Of a stretch of 64,000 nt of DNA, positions 40,914 through 50,400 are shown one piece after another (the first letter of the stretch is position 1; the number at the start of each line of letters is the position of its first letter). Position numbers and translations under genes: made by a program. Below the pieces are notes generated by a model, which was given only the letters and a program-made list of their open reading frames with translations, searched no databases and was not told where the DNA came from. The stretch is from Leeuwenhoekiella sp044542075. GTDB taxonomy: Bacteria; Bacteroidota; Bacteroidia; Flavobacteriales; Flavobacteriaceae. The DNA is taken from assembly GCF_044542075.1 (NCBI RefSeq), contig NZ_JBITTU010000002.1, positions 248,001 to 312,000 on the forward strand. The letters run 5' to 3'.

Positions 40914-41795
40914 ATGCAAGAATTAAAAGGAACAGGAGTAGCGCTGGTTACTCCTTTTAATAAAGATTTTAGTGTAGACTTTGATGGTCTAAGTCGTGTA
41001 ATTGAGCATTGTATTTCTGGCGGGGTAGATTACCTCGTAATTATGGGTACTACCGCAGAAAATGCTACGCTAACAGAGGCTGAAAAGAAAGAAGTTATAG
41101 CTAAGTCAATAGCAGTGAATGCAGGTAGATTACCACTTGTTTTAGGTGTAGGAGGTAATAATACAGCTCAAATTGTTGAAGAGCTTCAAACCAAAGATTT
41201 AAGTGCGTTTACCGCAATCTTATCTGTATCTCCTTATTATAACAGACCCAGTCAGACAGGTATTTATGCACATTATAAAGCAATTGCGGAAGCTACAAAA
41301 CTTCCTATTATTCTTTATAATGTACCGGGACGTACAGGCAGTAATGTTCTTCCGGAAACCATTATAAAACTTGCTAACGATTTTTCTAACATTATTGGCG
41401 TTAAAGAAGCAGCAGGAGATATAACACAAATGATGCGAATCATAAAAGATCGTCCAGAAAATTTTTTAGTCATTTCTGGAGATGATATGCTTGCGCTTCC
41501 TACAATAAGTGCGGGAGGTGACGGCGTTATTTCTGTATTAGGTCAGGGTCTTCCCAAACCCTTTTCAATAATGATAAATCAAGGTCTGGCAGGAGAGTTT
41601 AAGGAGGCTTACGCAACGCATTATGACCTTATGCTAGCTACAGATTTAATTTTTGCTGAAGGAAATCCTGCAGGAATAAAAGCATTATTGGCTCACAAAA
41701 GCCTGTGTTTAGATACGGTGCGCCTACCATTAGTAGCTGCTAGCGATACTTTGAAAAACAATATTGCAACATACTTAAATGACTCAGGTCTTTAA
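40914..41795 (+). CDS. dapA: 4-hydroxy-tetrahydrodipicolinate synthase
   Basis: A 293-residue TIM-barrel lyase of the DapA family. IMGTTAENATL holds the conserved threonine pair (46-47), ILYNVPGRTG holds Tyr135 and Arg140, and GVKEAAGD holds the Schiff-base lysine (Lys164). It condenses pyruvate with aspartate semialdehyde in the diaminopimelate/lysine route. The complete active site favours true DapA over related aldolases. It follows the DUF6913 gene with a 1-base gap and precedes bamD by 36 bases. Confidence 0.97.
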   Translation: MQELKGTGVALVTPFNKDFSVDFDGLSRVIEHCISGGVDYLVIMGTTAENATLTEAEKKEVIAKSIAVNAGRLPLVLGVGGNNTAQIVEELQTKDLSAFTAILSVSPYYNRPSQTGIYAHYKAIAEATKLPIILYNVPGRTGSNVLPETIIKLANDFSNIIGVKEAAGDITQMMRIIKDRPENFLVISGDDMLALPTISAGGDGVISVLGQGLPKPFSIMINQGLAGEFKEAYATHYDLMLATDLIFAEGNPAGIKALLAHKSLCLDTVRLPLVAASDTLKNNIATYLNDSGL

Positions 41796-41831
41796 GTTTT
41801 TTAATCTATAGAAAAAACCTATTTTTGCACG

Positions 41832-42638
41832 ATGTTTTCAAGTATAAGTAAGAAAATAATTATAGTAGCAGTTGCAGCAGTAAGTCTGGCTTCTTGTAGT
41901 GAATATCAACAGGTATTGAAGTCTGAAGATATGGGTAAGAAATATGCCATGGCAGACTCATTGTATGACTCTGGTAAATATCGCAAATCTTTAAAACTTT
42001 GGGAGCAAATAGTTCCGAGTTACAGAGGTAAGCCACAGGCAGAGCGTATTATGTATTTGTATGCAGATGCGCATTATCAAGTAGCAGATTACTATCTCGC
42101 AGGTTATCAATTTGATCGTTTTGTTTCTGCTTACCCAGATTCAGAAAAAGCAGAAGAGGCACAATACAAAGCAGCTTTAAGTTACGCTGAATTATCACCT
42201 AACTATCAATTAGATCAATCTGAAACTCAAAAAGGTCTTGACCAGTTACAGCAATTTATTGCAAACTACCCAGAATCTGAATATGCTGAAGAGGCTGGCG
42301 AGCGTATTAAAGACTTAAGTGTTAAGATGCAGAAAAAGGCTTACGAAATTGCAAAAGGTTGGCATAAAATTATGGACTATCCTACCGCTATTTCATCTTT
42401 AGATGATTTTATTTCAGATTATCCCGGTTCACCATTTCGTGAAGCGGCATTCTTTTACAAGTTAGATTCTCAATACCAGTATGGCTCAAATAGTATAAAT
42501 GTTCTTGTAAAACCGCGTTTAGAAGAAGCGATTGCAATGTATGAGACATTAATACGTTATTTTCCGGAAGGAGAATACAGAGCTCAGGCAGATGAGATCA
42601 AAATGGATATTGATAAAATATTAGAAAATTATTCCTAA
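41832..42638 (+). CDS. bamD: Outer membrane protein assembly factor BamD
   Basis: A 268-residue lipoprotein: signal ending in VSLASC (Cys22) and then tetratricopeptide-like repeats (about 35-260), with DRFVSAYPDSEKAEEAQYK and the repeated NYPES/DYPGS motifs characteristic of BamD. With BamA it inserts beta-barrel proteins into the outer membrane. A TATTTTTG element (41820-41827) lies only 4 bases before the ATG, so any transcript from it would have a very short leader or none. The rpoZ gene follows after 18 bases. Confidence 0.95.
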   Translation: MFSSISKKIIIVAVAAVSLASCSEYQQVLKSEDMGKKYAMADSLYDSGKYRKSLKLWEQIVPSYRGKPQAERIMYLYADAHYQVADYYLAGYQFDRFVSAYPDSEKAEEAQYKAALSYAELSPNYQLDQSETQKGLDQLQQFIANYPESEYAEEAGERIKDLSVKMQKKAYEIAKGWHKIMDYPTAISSLDDFISDYPGSPFREAAFFYKLDSQYQYGSNSINVLVKPRLEEAIAMYETLIRYFPEGEYRAQADEIKMDIDKILENYS

Positions 42639-42656
42639 TTAAATTAATAAATTATT

Positions 42657-42983
42657 ATGGACGTTAAAAATATGGAAGCACCAGTAAATACAATAACTCT
42701 AAATAGAAGTGAAATTGACGCTCCTACAGGAAATATTTACGAAGCAATCTCGATTATAGCAAAACGTGCTACTCAAATCAACACGGAGATTAAAAAAGAA
42801 TTATTAGAAAAGCTTGATGAGTTTGCTACCTATAGCGATAGCTTAGAAGAGATATTTGAAAATAAAGAACAAATAGAAGTATCTAAATTCTACGAGCGTT
42901 TGCCTAAAGCTCATGCGATGGCGGTTCAAGAATGGTTAGATGATAAGATATACTTCCGCGATACGACTGCACCAACAGAGTAG
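42657..42983 (+). CDS. rpoZ: RNA polymerase omega subunit (Rpb6-like, Bacteroidota type)
   Basis: A 108-residue protein of the Rpb6/omega family: GNIYEAISIIAKRATQIN is the core motif that contacts the beta-prime subunit, followed by a Bacteroidota-specific acidic C-terminal region. The true start may be the first ATG (42657) or the one five codons later. It helps assemble and stabilise RNA polymerase. The gene is tightly packed between bamD and coaBC (2 bases to the latter), an order conserved in this phylum. Confidence 0.92.
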   Translation: MDVKNMEAPVNTITLNRSEIDAPTGNIYEAISIIAKRATQINTEIKKELLEKLDEFATYSDSLEEIFENKEQIEVSKFYERLPKAHAMAVQEWLDDKIYFRDTTAPTE

Positions 42984-42985
42984 TC

Positions 42986-44197
42986 ATGTCTGTATTAAGC
43001 GGAAAAAAGGTTTTACTTGGTGTAACCGCCGGAATAGCTGCCTATAAAGCAGCTATTTTGGTTAGAGGTTTTATCAAAGCTGGGGCAGAGGTACGGGTCA
43101 TTATGACTCCCGAGGCTAAAGATTTTGTAACACCCTTAACGCTTTCTACGCTATCAAAAAATGAGGTGTATTCAACGTTTGTCAGCGATGACAACGAGAA
43201 TGCGGTATGGAATAATCACGTAGAACTCGGCCTTTGGGCCGATTTCTTTGTTATAGCCCCGGCCACAGCAAATACCCTTTCTAAAATGACTTCAGGAGCA
43301 AGTGACAATCTTTTACTTGCTACGTATTTATCTGCTAAGTGTCCTGTATATTTTGCCCCGGCAATGGATCTTGACATGTACAAACATCCCAGTACGCATC
43401 ACTCTTTTGAAGCCTTAACAAGCTACGGAAATATTATGATTCCTGCGACTAGTGGTGAACTTGCCAGTGGATTGGAGGGACAGGGTAGAATGGCTGAGCC
43501 TGAAGATATCGTGCGATTTATTGAAGATGATATCTTAAGTAAATTACCTTTAAAAGGAAAAAAACTGCTTATTACTGCCGGTCCTACTTATGAAGCTATA
43601 GATCCTGTTCGATTTATTGGAAATCATAGTAGTGGTAAAATGGGCTTTGAGATAGCAGAAGCTTCAGCACGACAAGGTGCAGAAGTTTTTTTGATTACCG
43701 GTCCCACACACCTGCAAACAAAAAGCAAGTTGATTACTACTATTCGGGTTACTTCAGCAGGTGAAATGTTTGATGCTGTGACTAATAAATTTGATCAGGT
43801 TGATATTGCTATTGCGGCAGCTGCAGTGGCAGATTATAGACCTTCACGTGTTGCAGATCAAAAAATTAAGAAAAAAGAAAGTGCGCTGGTAATTAATCTG
43901 GAACCTACTCAAGATATTTTAGCATATATGGGTTCGGTTAAAAAAAATCAATTTCTGGTTGGGTTTGCATTAGAGACCGAAAATGAAGTTGATAATGCTA
44001 AAGGGAAACTGCAAAGAAAAAATTTAAACTTAATTGTTTTGAATTCGTTAAATGATACCGGAGCAGGGTTTAAAACCGAAACAAATAAAGTAACTTTCAT
44101 AAAACAGGATGGTACTGTTTTGCCTCAGAATTTAAAGACAAAAACCGAGGTTGCAGAAGACTTACTTAATTTAATTCTAAAAGAAATTCATGTATAA
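42986..44197 (+). CDS. coaBC: Bifunctional phosphopantothenoylcysteine decarboxylase/ligase CoaBC
   Basis: A 403-residue protein. The flavin decarboxylase half (1-185) has LLGVTAGIAAYKA, the catalytic histidine in NNHVELGLWAD (His78) and APAMDLDMYKHP; the ligase half (from about 190) has LLITAGPTYEAIDPVRFIGN, SSGKMG, AAAVADYRP and KIKKKES. It adds cysteine to 4'-phosphopantothenate and decarboxylates the product, the two middle steps of CoA synthesis; coaE, the last step, is at 49.7 kb. The stop overlaps the next gene by 8 bases. Confidence 0.97.
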   Translation: MSVLSGKKVLLGVTAGIAAYKAAILVRGFIKAGAEVRVIMTPEAKDFVTPLTLSTLSKNEVYSTFVSDDNENAVWNNHVELGLWADFFVIAPATANTLSKMTSGASDNLLLATYLSAKCPVYFAPAMDLDMYKHPSTHHSFEALTSYGNIMIPATSGELASGLEGQGRMAEPEDIVRFIEDDILSKLPLKGKKLLITAGPTYEAIDPVRFIGNHSSGKMGFEIAEASARQGAEVFLITGPTHLQTKSKLITTIRVTSAGEMFDAVTNKFDQVDIAIAAAAVADYRPSRVADQKIKKKESALVINLEPTQDILAYMGSVKKNQFLVGFALETENEVDNAKGKLQRKNLNLIVLNSLNDTGAGFKTETNKVTFIKQDGTVLPQNLKTKTEVAEDLLNLILKEIHV

Positions 44198-45074
44198 ACT
44201 GATTGTTATTTTTCTCTTTTGCGGCATTGGTTTACATGCACAGGAGCTTAATTGTTCGGTTACAATTAATGCAGAACAAACGGGGCAAAGCAATCTTCAG
44301 GTTTTTAGAACTTTAAAAAGTGAGCTTACCGAGTTTATGAATAACACCACGTGGACAGATCTTAATGTAAAGCAGCAGGAGCGTATAGATTGTAGTCTTG
44401 TAATAATCGTTTCTAATATAAATTCAGACTCATTCTCAGCTTCGGTTCAAATACAATCCTCAAGACCGGTTTATAATTCAACATATAATACGCCGGTTTT
44501 TAATTTTAATGACAAGCAGTTTAATTTTAGATATACAGAGTTTCAGCCTTTAAACTATAATCCTAACAACTTTGATTCAAACCTTATTTCAGTGCTTTCT
44601 TTTTATGCCTACACCATTATAGGTCTTGACGCGAGTACTTACGAGTTAGGTGGTGGGGAGCCTTATTTTGAAGAGGCAAAGCGTATTGTAAATACCGCAC
44701 AACAACAGGTTAGTGATGGCTGGTCTGCTCAAAGTGGCACGCAATCAAGATACAGACTAAATCAAGATTTATTGTCTCCTAATTTTAGAGAGTTTTCAGA
44801 TGCGCTTTATGCGTATCATAAAAATGGTCTTGACTATATGGCAGATAATACAAAAGAAGCGAAGCAATCTATAGCCGTTACCTTACAGCTTTTTAATCAA
44901 CTTTACGCAAACAGACCTAACAACTTTTTATCACGTGTTTTCTTTGATACGAAGGCAGAAGAGATTGCGAGTATGTTTTCTGGTGGGCCGCAAGTTAATG
45001 TGAGTAATCTTGTGACAGTTTTAAATAAAGTAGCTCCAACTAAGTCGTCTTACTGGCAACAAATCAAATTATAA
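44190..45074 (+). CDS. porD: DUF4835 protein, probable type IX secretion component PorD
   Basis: A 294-residue exported protein (signal peptide FLFCGIGLHAQ, cut near residue 17) of the DUF4835 family: ELNCSVTINAEQTGQSN at the mature start, then NNTTWTDLNV, SSRPVYNSTYNTPVFNFND and VLSFYAYTIIGLDASTYELGGGEPYFEEA. Members of this family are named PorD in Porphyromonas, where they belong to the type IX secretion/gliding apparatus. No other secretion gene is in the window. It overlaps coaBC by 8 bases, the usual order in Flavobacteriaceae. Confidence 0.85.
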   Translation: MYKLIVIFLFCGIGLHAQELNCSVTINAEQTGQSNLQVFRTLKSELTEFMNNTTWTDLNVKQQERIDCSLVIIVSNINSDSFSASVQIQSSRPVYNSTYNTPVFNFNDKQFNFRYTEFQPLNYNPNNFDSNLISVLSFYAYTIIGLDASTYELGGGEPYFEEAKRIVNTAQQQVSDGWSAQSGTQSRYRLNQDLLSPNFREFSDALYAYHKNGLDYMADNTKEAKQSIAVTLQLFNQLYANRPNNFLSRVFFDTKAEEIASMFSGGPQVNVSNLVTVLNKVAPTKSSYWQQIKL

Positions 45075-45163
45075 GAGACACCTTAAATTCTTTGATTGTC
45101 GTAATTTTCTCTCCTATATTTACCTATCTATTTTCAGTTAAAAAAAACTAAATAATACTTTAA

Positions 45164-46816
45164 TTGCTCAATTCACTACACATAAAAAACTACGCATTAA
45201 TTGAAGAGGTAAATCTCAAATTTAATGATGGGTTTACGGTAATTACCGGTGAGACGGGGGCCGGTAAATCTATACTTCTGGGAGCTCTGGGTCTTATTTT
45301 AGGTAAGCGAGCAGATATAAGTAGTATAGGTAATCCTGATGAAAAATGTGTCATTGAAGCGCATTTTGACATTACTACTTATAATTTAGAAACTCTCTTT
45401 GCTGCCGAAGACCTCGACTTTGAGCCTCAAACCATTATCCGCAGAGAAATTTTAGCGAGTGGTAAAAGCCGGGCATTTGTAAATGATACGCCAGTCACGT
45501 TAAATCAATTATCTGCTTTGGGCTTGAGTCTTGTAGATATTCACAGTCAGCATCAGACGAGAGAAGTAACAGATGTTGACTTTCAATTTCAAGTTTTAGA
45601 TGCATTTGCCGAAAATGGAGAAACTTTGAGTGCATATACAGAGCTTTATTCTGGTTTTAGAAAAAAGGAAGGTCAGTTAAAAAAGCTTACTAAGCAGAAA
45701 GAGGAAGCTCAAAAAGAAGAAGAATATAAATCATTTTTACTTGAAGAATTACTTGCTGCAAATCTTAAACCAGGGGAGCAGGAAATCATTGAATCAGCCC
45801 ACGATACGTTGAATAATGTTGAGCAAATTACGGATGGCCTTGCAGAGGCTTATCAAATTTTGAGTAGGGAAGAGGTTGGCGTAAATGAGATGTTGCTTTC
45901 TGCTAAAGTACGTTTGTCTAAGTTGTCTGGTTTTAGTCCTAAACTTAAAGAATTAAGTGAGCGTCTTGAGGCAGTGACTATAGAACTTGATGACGTTTCA
46001 GAAAGTATAAATGACCTTGCTGCAGATACAGAAGGAGATCCTACAGAATTAGCCCGACTTGAAAGCAGGTTGAAGTTGTTTTTTGATCTTCAGAAAAAAC
46101 ATCAGGTTGATAGTGTTGAAGGGCTTATTGAGATAAGAGATACGCTTGATGATGAAGTGCAGTCTCTAAATAACCTGGATCAAGATATTGCTAAACTAAA
46201 ACGAGAAATTGCTCAGGCTCAATTAGTGTTAGAAAAACTAGCGGTACAACTTACAAGTAAACGTACTAAAACTATAAAGCCATTAACAGAAAAGCTTCAA
46301 ACGATACTTTTTAATTTGGGAATGCCTAATGCCCGTTTTGAGGTAAGTCTAACAAATAGTCCGTCATTTTTAGACAATGGGAAAGATCAGCTTCATTTTC
46401 TATTTACGGCAAACAAAGGAATGCGGGCGCAAGAGCTTAAAAAAGCCGCTTCTGGAGGAGAATTATCACGTATTATGCTTGCTATAAAGTCTGTTCTTAG
46501 TGATTATGCACATTTACCTACATTAATTTTTGACGAGATAGATACCGGTGTAAGTGGTGAAGTTGCTTTAAAAATGGGACATATTATGAAAGCTATGGGT
46601 AATCGCATGCAGCTTATAAGCATCACCCATTTACCACAGATAGCAGGGCAGGGAGCGCATCATTTAAAAGTATTTAAAGAAGATAAACAACATAAAACAA
46701 CAACGGGGATCAGGGTTTTAGATCAGGATCAACGTATTGCAGAGTTGGCAGAAATGCTGGGCGGAAAAGCATCTTCTGATGCTGCTTTTGACCACGCAAG
46801 ACAACTACTCAATTAA
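45164..46816 (+). CDS. recN: DNA repair protein RecN
   Basis: A 550-residue SMC-like ATPase: Walker A GETGAGKSILLGALG (29-43), two long coiled coils in the middle (about 160-370), signature KAASGGELSRIMLAIK and Walker B TLIFDEIDTGVSGE near the C-terminus. It acts early in double-strand break repair. The start is a TTG (45164): a TAA stands directly before it in frame and the sequence from there (LNSLHIKNYALIEEV) matches the family from residue 2. No ATG can replace it. Confidence 0.97.
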   Translation: MLNSLHIKNYALIEEVNLKFNDGFTVITGETGAGKSILLGALGLILGKRADISSIGNPDEKCVIEAHFDITTYNLETLFAAEDLDFEPQTIIRREILASGKSRAFVNDTPVTLNQLSALGLSLVDIHSQHQTREVTDVDFQFQVLDAFAENGETLSAYTELYSGFRKKEGQLKKLTKQKEEAQKEEEYKSFLLEELLAANLKPGEQEIIESAHDTLNNVEQITDGLAEAYQILSREEVGVNEMLLSAKVRLSKLSGFSPKLKELSERLEAVTIELDDVSESINDLAADTEGDPTELARLESRLKLFFDLQKKHQVDSVEGLIEIRDTLDDEVQSLNNLDQDIAKLKREIAQAQLVLEKLAVQLTSKRTKTIKPLTEKLQTILFNLGMPNARFEVSLTNSPSFLDNGKDQLHFLFTANKGMRAQELKKAASGGELSRIMLAIKSVLSDYAHLPTLIFDEIDTGVSGEVALKMGHIMKAMGNRMQLISITHLPQIAGQGAHHLKVFKEDKQHKTTTGIRVLDQDQRIAELAEMLGGKASSDAAFDHARQLLN

Positions 46817-46855
46817 TTAAATAGTATATTTGACCACTTAAATTAAACAACGATT

Positions 46856-47677
46856 ATGTCCTATAATTTATTAAAAGGAAAACGAGGTATCATATTTGGA
46901 GCGCTTGATGAGAATTCAATTGCTTGGAAGACAGCTGAGCGCGTTCACGAAGAAGGGGGAACTTTTGTTTTAACAAATGCTCCTATCGCTATGCGTATGG
47001 GTAGCATTAACAAATTAGCAGAAAAAACAGGTTCTAAAATTATACCTGCAGATGCAACATCTGTTGAAGATCTTGAAAAATTAGTGGCAGGAGCCGTTGA
47101 AGAATTAGGTGGGAAACTTGATTTTGTTCTACACAGTATAGGAATGTCTATAAACGTGCGTAAAGGTCGTCATTATACAGATCAGAATTATGATTGGACT
47201 CAAAAAGGAACAGATGTAAGCGCGATGTCTTTTCACAAAACTATGCAGGTTCTTTATAAGCAAGATGCTATGAGTGAATGGGGAAGTATTGTTGCATTGA
47301 CCTATATGGCCGCGCAACGCGTTTTCCCAGACTACAACGATATGGCAGATAACAAAGCATATTTAGAAAGTATTGCACGTAGCTTTGGTTATTTCTTTGG
47401 TCGCGATAAGAAAGTACGTGTAAATACAATTTCACAATCACCTACTCCTACGACAGCAGGACAGGGAGTTAAAGGTTTTGACGGTTTTATTGCATATGCA
47501 GAAAAAATGAGTCCGTTAGGTAATGCTACAGCTCAGGAATGTGCAGATTATACAATCACTTTATTTTCTGATCTTACTAAAAAAGTTACCCTTCAAAACT
47601 TATTCCACGATGGTGGATTTAGCAATATGGGTGTGAGTAATGAAGTAATGGAAGCCTTTGTCAACGAGCAAAAGTAA
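46856..47677 (+). CDS. fabI: Enoyl-[acyl-carrier-protein] reductase FabI
   Basis: A 273-residue short-chain-dehydrogenase-type protein. GIIFGALDENSIAWKTAE is the FabI nucleotide-binding start (in place of GXXXGXG), HSIGMS follows, and YNDMADNKAYLES carries the Tyr-x6-Lys catalytic pair. It reduces trans-2-enoyl-ACP in the last step of fatty-acid elongation and is the triclosan target in other bacteria. A terminator follows 17 bases after its stop, so the bamD-to-fabI run probably ends here. Confidence 0.95.
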   Translation: MSYNLLKGKRGIIFGALDENSIAWKTAERVHEEGGTFVLTNAPIAMRMGSINKLAEKTGSKIIPADATSVEDLEKLVAGAVEELGGKLDFVLHSIGMSINVRKGRHYTDQNYDWTQKGTDVSAMSFHKTMQVLYKQDAMSEWGSIVALTYMAAQRVFPDYNDMADNKAYLESIARSFGYFFGRDKKVRVNTISQSPTPTTAGQGVKGFDGFIAYAEKMSPLGNATAQECADYTITLFSDLTKKVTLQNLFHDGGFSNMGVSNEVMEAFVNEQK

Positions 47678-47693
47678 ATTCTGAATATTATAT

Positions 47694-47729
47694 AAAAAAT
47701 GCCCGAAGTAAAACTTTCGGGCATTTTTT
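47694..47729 (+). terminator. Terminator of fabI
   Basis: Stem A6-TGCCCGAA / TTCGGGCA-T6 with an 8-base loop, followed by TATATCC. It is a strong rho-independent terminator 17 bases after the fabI stop. Confidence 0.93.
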
Positions 47730-47777
47730 ATATCCTCTGTTTTTGATGATACCTTTTTAGAATAAACACCTAGTTTG

Positions 47778-48776
47778 ATGAATTTAAGTTTTTCAATAAT
47801 AGTACCGGTTTACAACAGACCTCAGGAGGTACAGGAGTTGTTGCAGAGTTTACGAACACAAACTTTCACAAAACCGTTTGAGATTGTTATAGTTGAAGAT
47901 GGTTCTATAGAAACCTCTGAAGATGTTATTGAGGAATATTCAGATTTAAACATAGCCTATTTTATAAAAGAGAATACAGGTCCTGGTGATTCACGTAATT
48001 ACGCGATGCAACGTGCCACAGGCAATTACTTTCTTATTTTAGATAGTGATTGCGTATTACCAGAAAGGTATTTGAAGCGCGTGGAAGACAATCTAATTAA
48101 AAAGTTTTCAGACTTTTTTGGAGGTCCAGATGCAGCTGAAGAAGGTTTTACAGCACTTCAAAAAGCTATTAATTATGTAATGACTTCATTACTAACTACT
48201 GGAGGTATAAGAGGTAGAAAAGAAGCTTCTTCCAGTTTTGAACCACGTAGTTTCAATATGGGTATTTCAAAAATAGCATTTGAGGCTTCGGGTGGTTTTG
48301 GTAAAATACATCCCGGTGAAGACCCTGATTTAACTATAAGGTTGTGGGGTCTTGGTTTTAAATCTCAATTAATGCCCGAGGCTTTTGTATATCACAAACG
48401 CCGTATATCGTGGGCTAAGTTTTACAATCAAGTACGTAAATTTGGCTTGGTAAGACCTATTCTCACAACCTGGCATCCACAAAGTTCTAAATTTACCTTC
48501 TGGTTTCCCAGTCTATTTACGCTGGGATTACTAGTAGCTTTTATTCTCGCACTAACGCGTTTTTATATTCCTATTTGTCTTGTTGCTATATATTTTGTTT
48601 TTATAGCCTTAGATTCTACGATAAAAAACAAAAGTCTTATGGTGGGGTTACTTTCAGTATGGGCTGTTTTAGTTCAGTTTATGGGATATGGTTTTGCTTT
48701 TGCAGAGTCAACTTATCATATTCGATTTCTTAAAAAGGACCCTCGCAAAAAGTATCCTCACTTATTTTTTGAGTAA
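47778..48776 (+). CDS. Family 2 glycosyltransferase with C-terminal membrane helices
   Basis: A 332-residue protein from the ATG at 47778 (a TTG one codon earlier is less likely). It starts SFSIIVPVYNRPQ, with the metal motif LDSDC (Asp89, Asp91), NMGISK and GEDPDLTIRLWGLG, all typical of GT-A family 2 transferases. Two or three membrane helices follow (about 240-310). It would act at the cytoplasmic face of the inner membrane on an envelope glycan or lipid; donor and acceptor are unknown. The next gene, a YbbR protein, starts 23 bases later. Confidence 0.92.
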   Translation: MNLSFSIIVPVYNRPQEVQELLQSLRTQTFTKPFEIVIVEDGSIETSEDVIEEYSDLNIAYFIKENTGPGDSRNYAMQRATGNYFLILDSDCVLPERYLKRVEDNLIKKFSDFFGGPDAAEEGFTALQKAINYVMTSLLTTGGIRGRKEASSSFEPRSFNMGISKIAFEASGGFGKIHPGEDPDLTIRLWGLGFKSQLMPEAFVYHKRRISWAKFYNQVRKFGLVRPILTTWHPQSSKFTFWFPSLFTLGLLVAFILALTRFYIPICLVAIYFVFIALDSTIKNKSLMVGLLSVWAVLVQFMGYGFAFAESTYHIRFLKKDPRKKYPHLFFE

Positions 48777-48799
48777 TTTTAGTATTAATAAGTAATCAT

Positions 48800-49744
48800 A
48801 TGTCAGATAAAAAAAAGCACAATAGAAATTCAAACCTTCGGGTTTTTTTGACCATATTTCTAGTGGTTGCTGCTATTTCGATAATGATAAAATTGAATCG
48901 TAATTTTAGTTTTACGGTTAAAATACCATTAACGTTTCAGAATCTTTCTGAAGATTACATTCTCAAAAAAAGCTCGACAACATCAGTTAAAGTAACTGGT
49001 ACAGCAAGTGGTTATGATTATTTTAAATACCGATTTTTTTCACAGGCTTTTCCTATTGACTTATCAGACTTACCAAAAAAAGGTGATAAATCTTACTATG
49101 TTTTCACCGCGGAAAGTGATGCTTTAAAAGGAAGTCTTAGCGGTAGCGAAATAACAGAATTTGAACCGGATACAGTTTTTTTTAGTTTAGATAGAAATTA
49201 CGACAAACGTGTACCTGTAGTATCTAAATTTGAAATTAGCTATGCACCGGGTTATGGTAGTTTTCAGGGAATGGAAATTAAACCAGACAGTATTACGGTG
49301 AGAGGACCCGAGTCTGAAGTAGATACAATAACGAAGGTGTTTACGAGTGCTGAAGTTTTTGAAGATGTAAGAGCATCTAAAGAAGGCAGTGTTTCTTTGC
49401 ATTTATTTAAAAAAACACCCAATGTAGAATTACTACCTAACGCAATCAGCTATAATTTATATGTAGATAAATTTACTGAAGGTTCTGTGTCTGTACCGCT
49501 TCAGTTAATAAATGTACCGCCCCAGGTTTCTGCAAAAGTTTTTCCAAAGCGTATAAATGTAATTTTTAATGTGAATGTTACAAATTACGATCGGGTGAAA
49601 TCTTCAGATTTTAAAGTGGTTGTAGATTTTGATGAGGCAGATAGTCTCTCTACCTCCTTAACTCCGCAGGTTATAGAGATACCGGCGTTCGTTAGAGACG
49701 TTCGTATAAGTGAAAGCACAGTTCAATATTTATTAGTTAAATGA
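48800..49744 (+). CDS. YbbR-domain (CdaR-like) membrane-anchored protein
   Basis: A 314-residue protein with a short cytoplasmic N-terminus, one membrane helix (13-30) and three to four YbbR-like beta domains outside the inner membrane (for example PVVSKFEISYAPGYG and SVPLQLINVPPQVSAK). In Gram-positive bacteria the YbbR protein CdaR controls a diadenylate cyclase; no cdaA is in this window, so that role cannot be assumed. Its last four bases overlap the coaE start as ATGA, a strong sign of co-translation with coaE. Confidence 0.87.
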   Translation: MSDKKKHNRNSNLRVFLTIFLVVAAISIMIKLNRNFSFTVKIPLTFQNLSEDYILKKSSTTSVKVTGTASGYDYFKYRFFSQAFPIDLSDLPKKGDKSYYVFTAESDALKGSLSGSEITEFEPDTVFFSLDRNYDKRVPVVSKFEISYAPGYGSFQGMEIKPDSITVRGPESEVDTITKVFTSAEVFEDVRASKEGSVSLHLFKKTPNVELLPNAISYNLYVDKFTEGSVSVPLQLINVPPQVSAKVFPKRINVIFNVNVTNYDRVKSSDFKVVVDFDEADSLSTSLTPQVIEIPAFVRDVRISESTVQYLLVK

Positions 49745-50334
49745 AAATCGTAGGAATTACCGGAGGTATTGGAAGTGGTAAAAGTACCATAGCTCGTTAT
49801 TTTAATGAGCGTTATTATGTTCCGGTTTATTATGCAGACAAAGAAGCGAAAACACTAATGAATACTGACGCATTAAGAGGTCAAATCATTAATCTTCTAG
49901 GTGATAAAGCTTATATAAATAATACGCTCGACCGTAAATATATAGCATCAAAGGTTTTTAAAGATTCAAAATTACTAGAGCAACTTAATAAAATTGTACA
50001 CCCTGCAGTAGGGGCGCATTTTGAAAAATGGTGTGACGCACAAGAAGCACCTTATGTTCTAAAAGAAGCGGCTATTCTTTTTGAAAATGGCACACAGTCG
50101 TTGTGTGATTTCGTCATTTTAGTTACGGCTCCAGAAGATATACGTATTCAACGTATTTTAGAAAGAGATCAAACGAGTATAGAAGAAATTAAGAATAGAA
50201 TAGATAAACAGTGGGATGACTTTAAAAAAATTCCATTAGCAGATTTCGTAATTGAGAACATAGATCTCGAGATTAGTAAAAAAAGGGTTTCAGAAATACA
50301 CCTTCAACTCTTGGCAGCACCTATAAATACATAG
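49741..50334 (+). CDS. coaE: Dephospho-CoA kinase
   Basis: A 197-residue P-loop kinase with GITGGIGSGKST (5-16), YYADKEAKTLM and HPAVGAHFEKW. It phosphorylates the ribose 3'-OH of dephospho-CoA in the final step of CoA synthesis. It overlaps the YbbR gene by four bases; the pair is conserved in flavobacteria. A 66-base gap follows, then the histidine kinase gene. Confidence 0.96.
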   Translation: MKIVGITGGIGSGKSTIARYFNERYYVPVYYADKEAKTLMNTDALRGQIINLLGDKAYINNTLDRKYIASKVFKDSKLLEQLNKIVHPAVGAHFEKWCDAQEAPYVLKEAAILFENGTQSLCDFVILVTAPEDIRIQRILERDQTSIEEIKNRIDKQWDDFKKIPLADFVIENIDLEISKKRVSEIHLQLLAAPINT

Positions 50335-50400
50335 GTTATTCTTGTTAACATTTGGTTAAACCAATTAACCCCTAAATGTTAAAATCATACATTTGGGCAT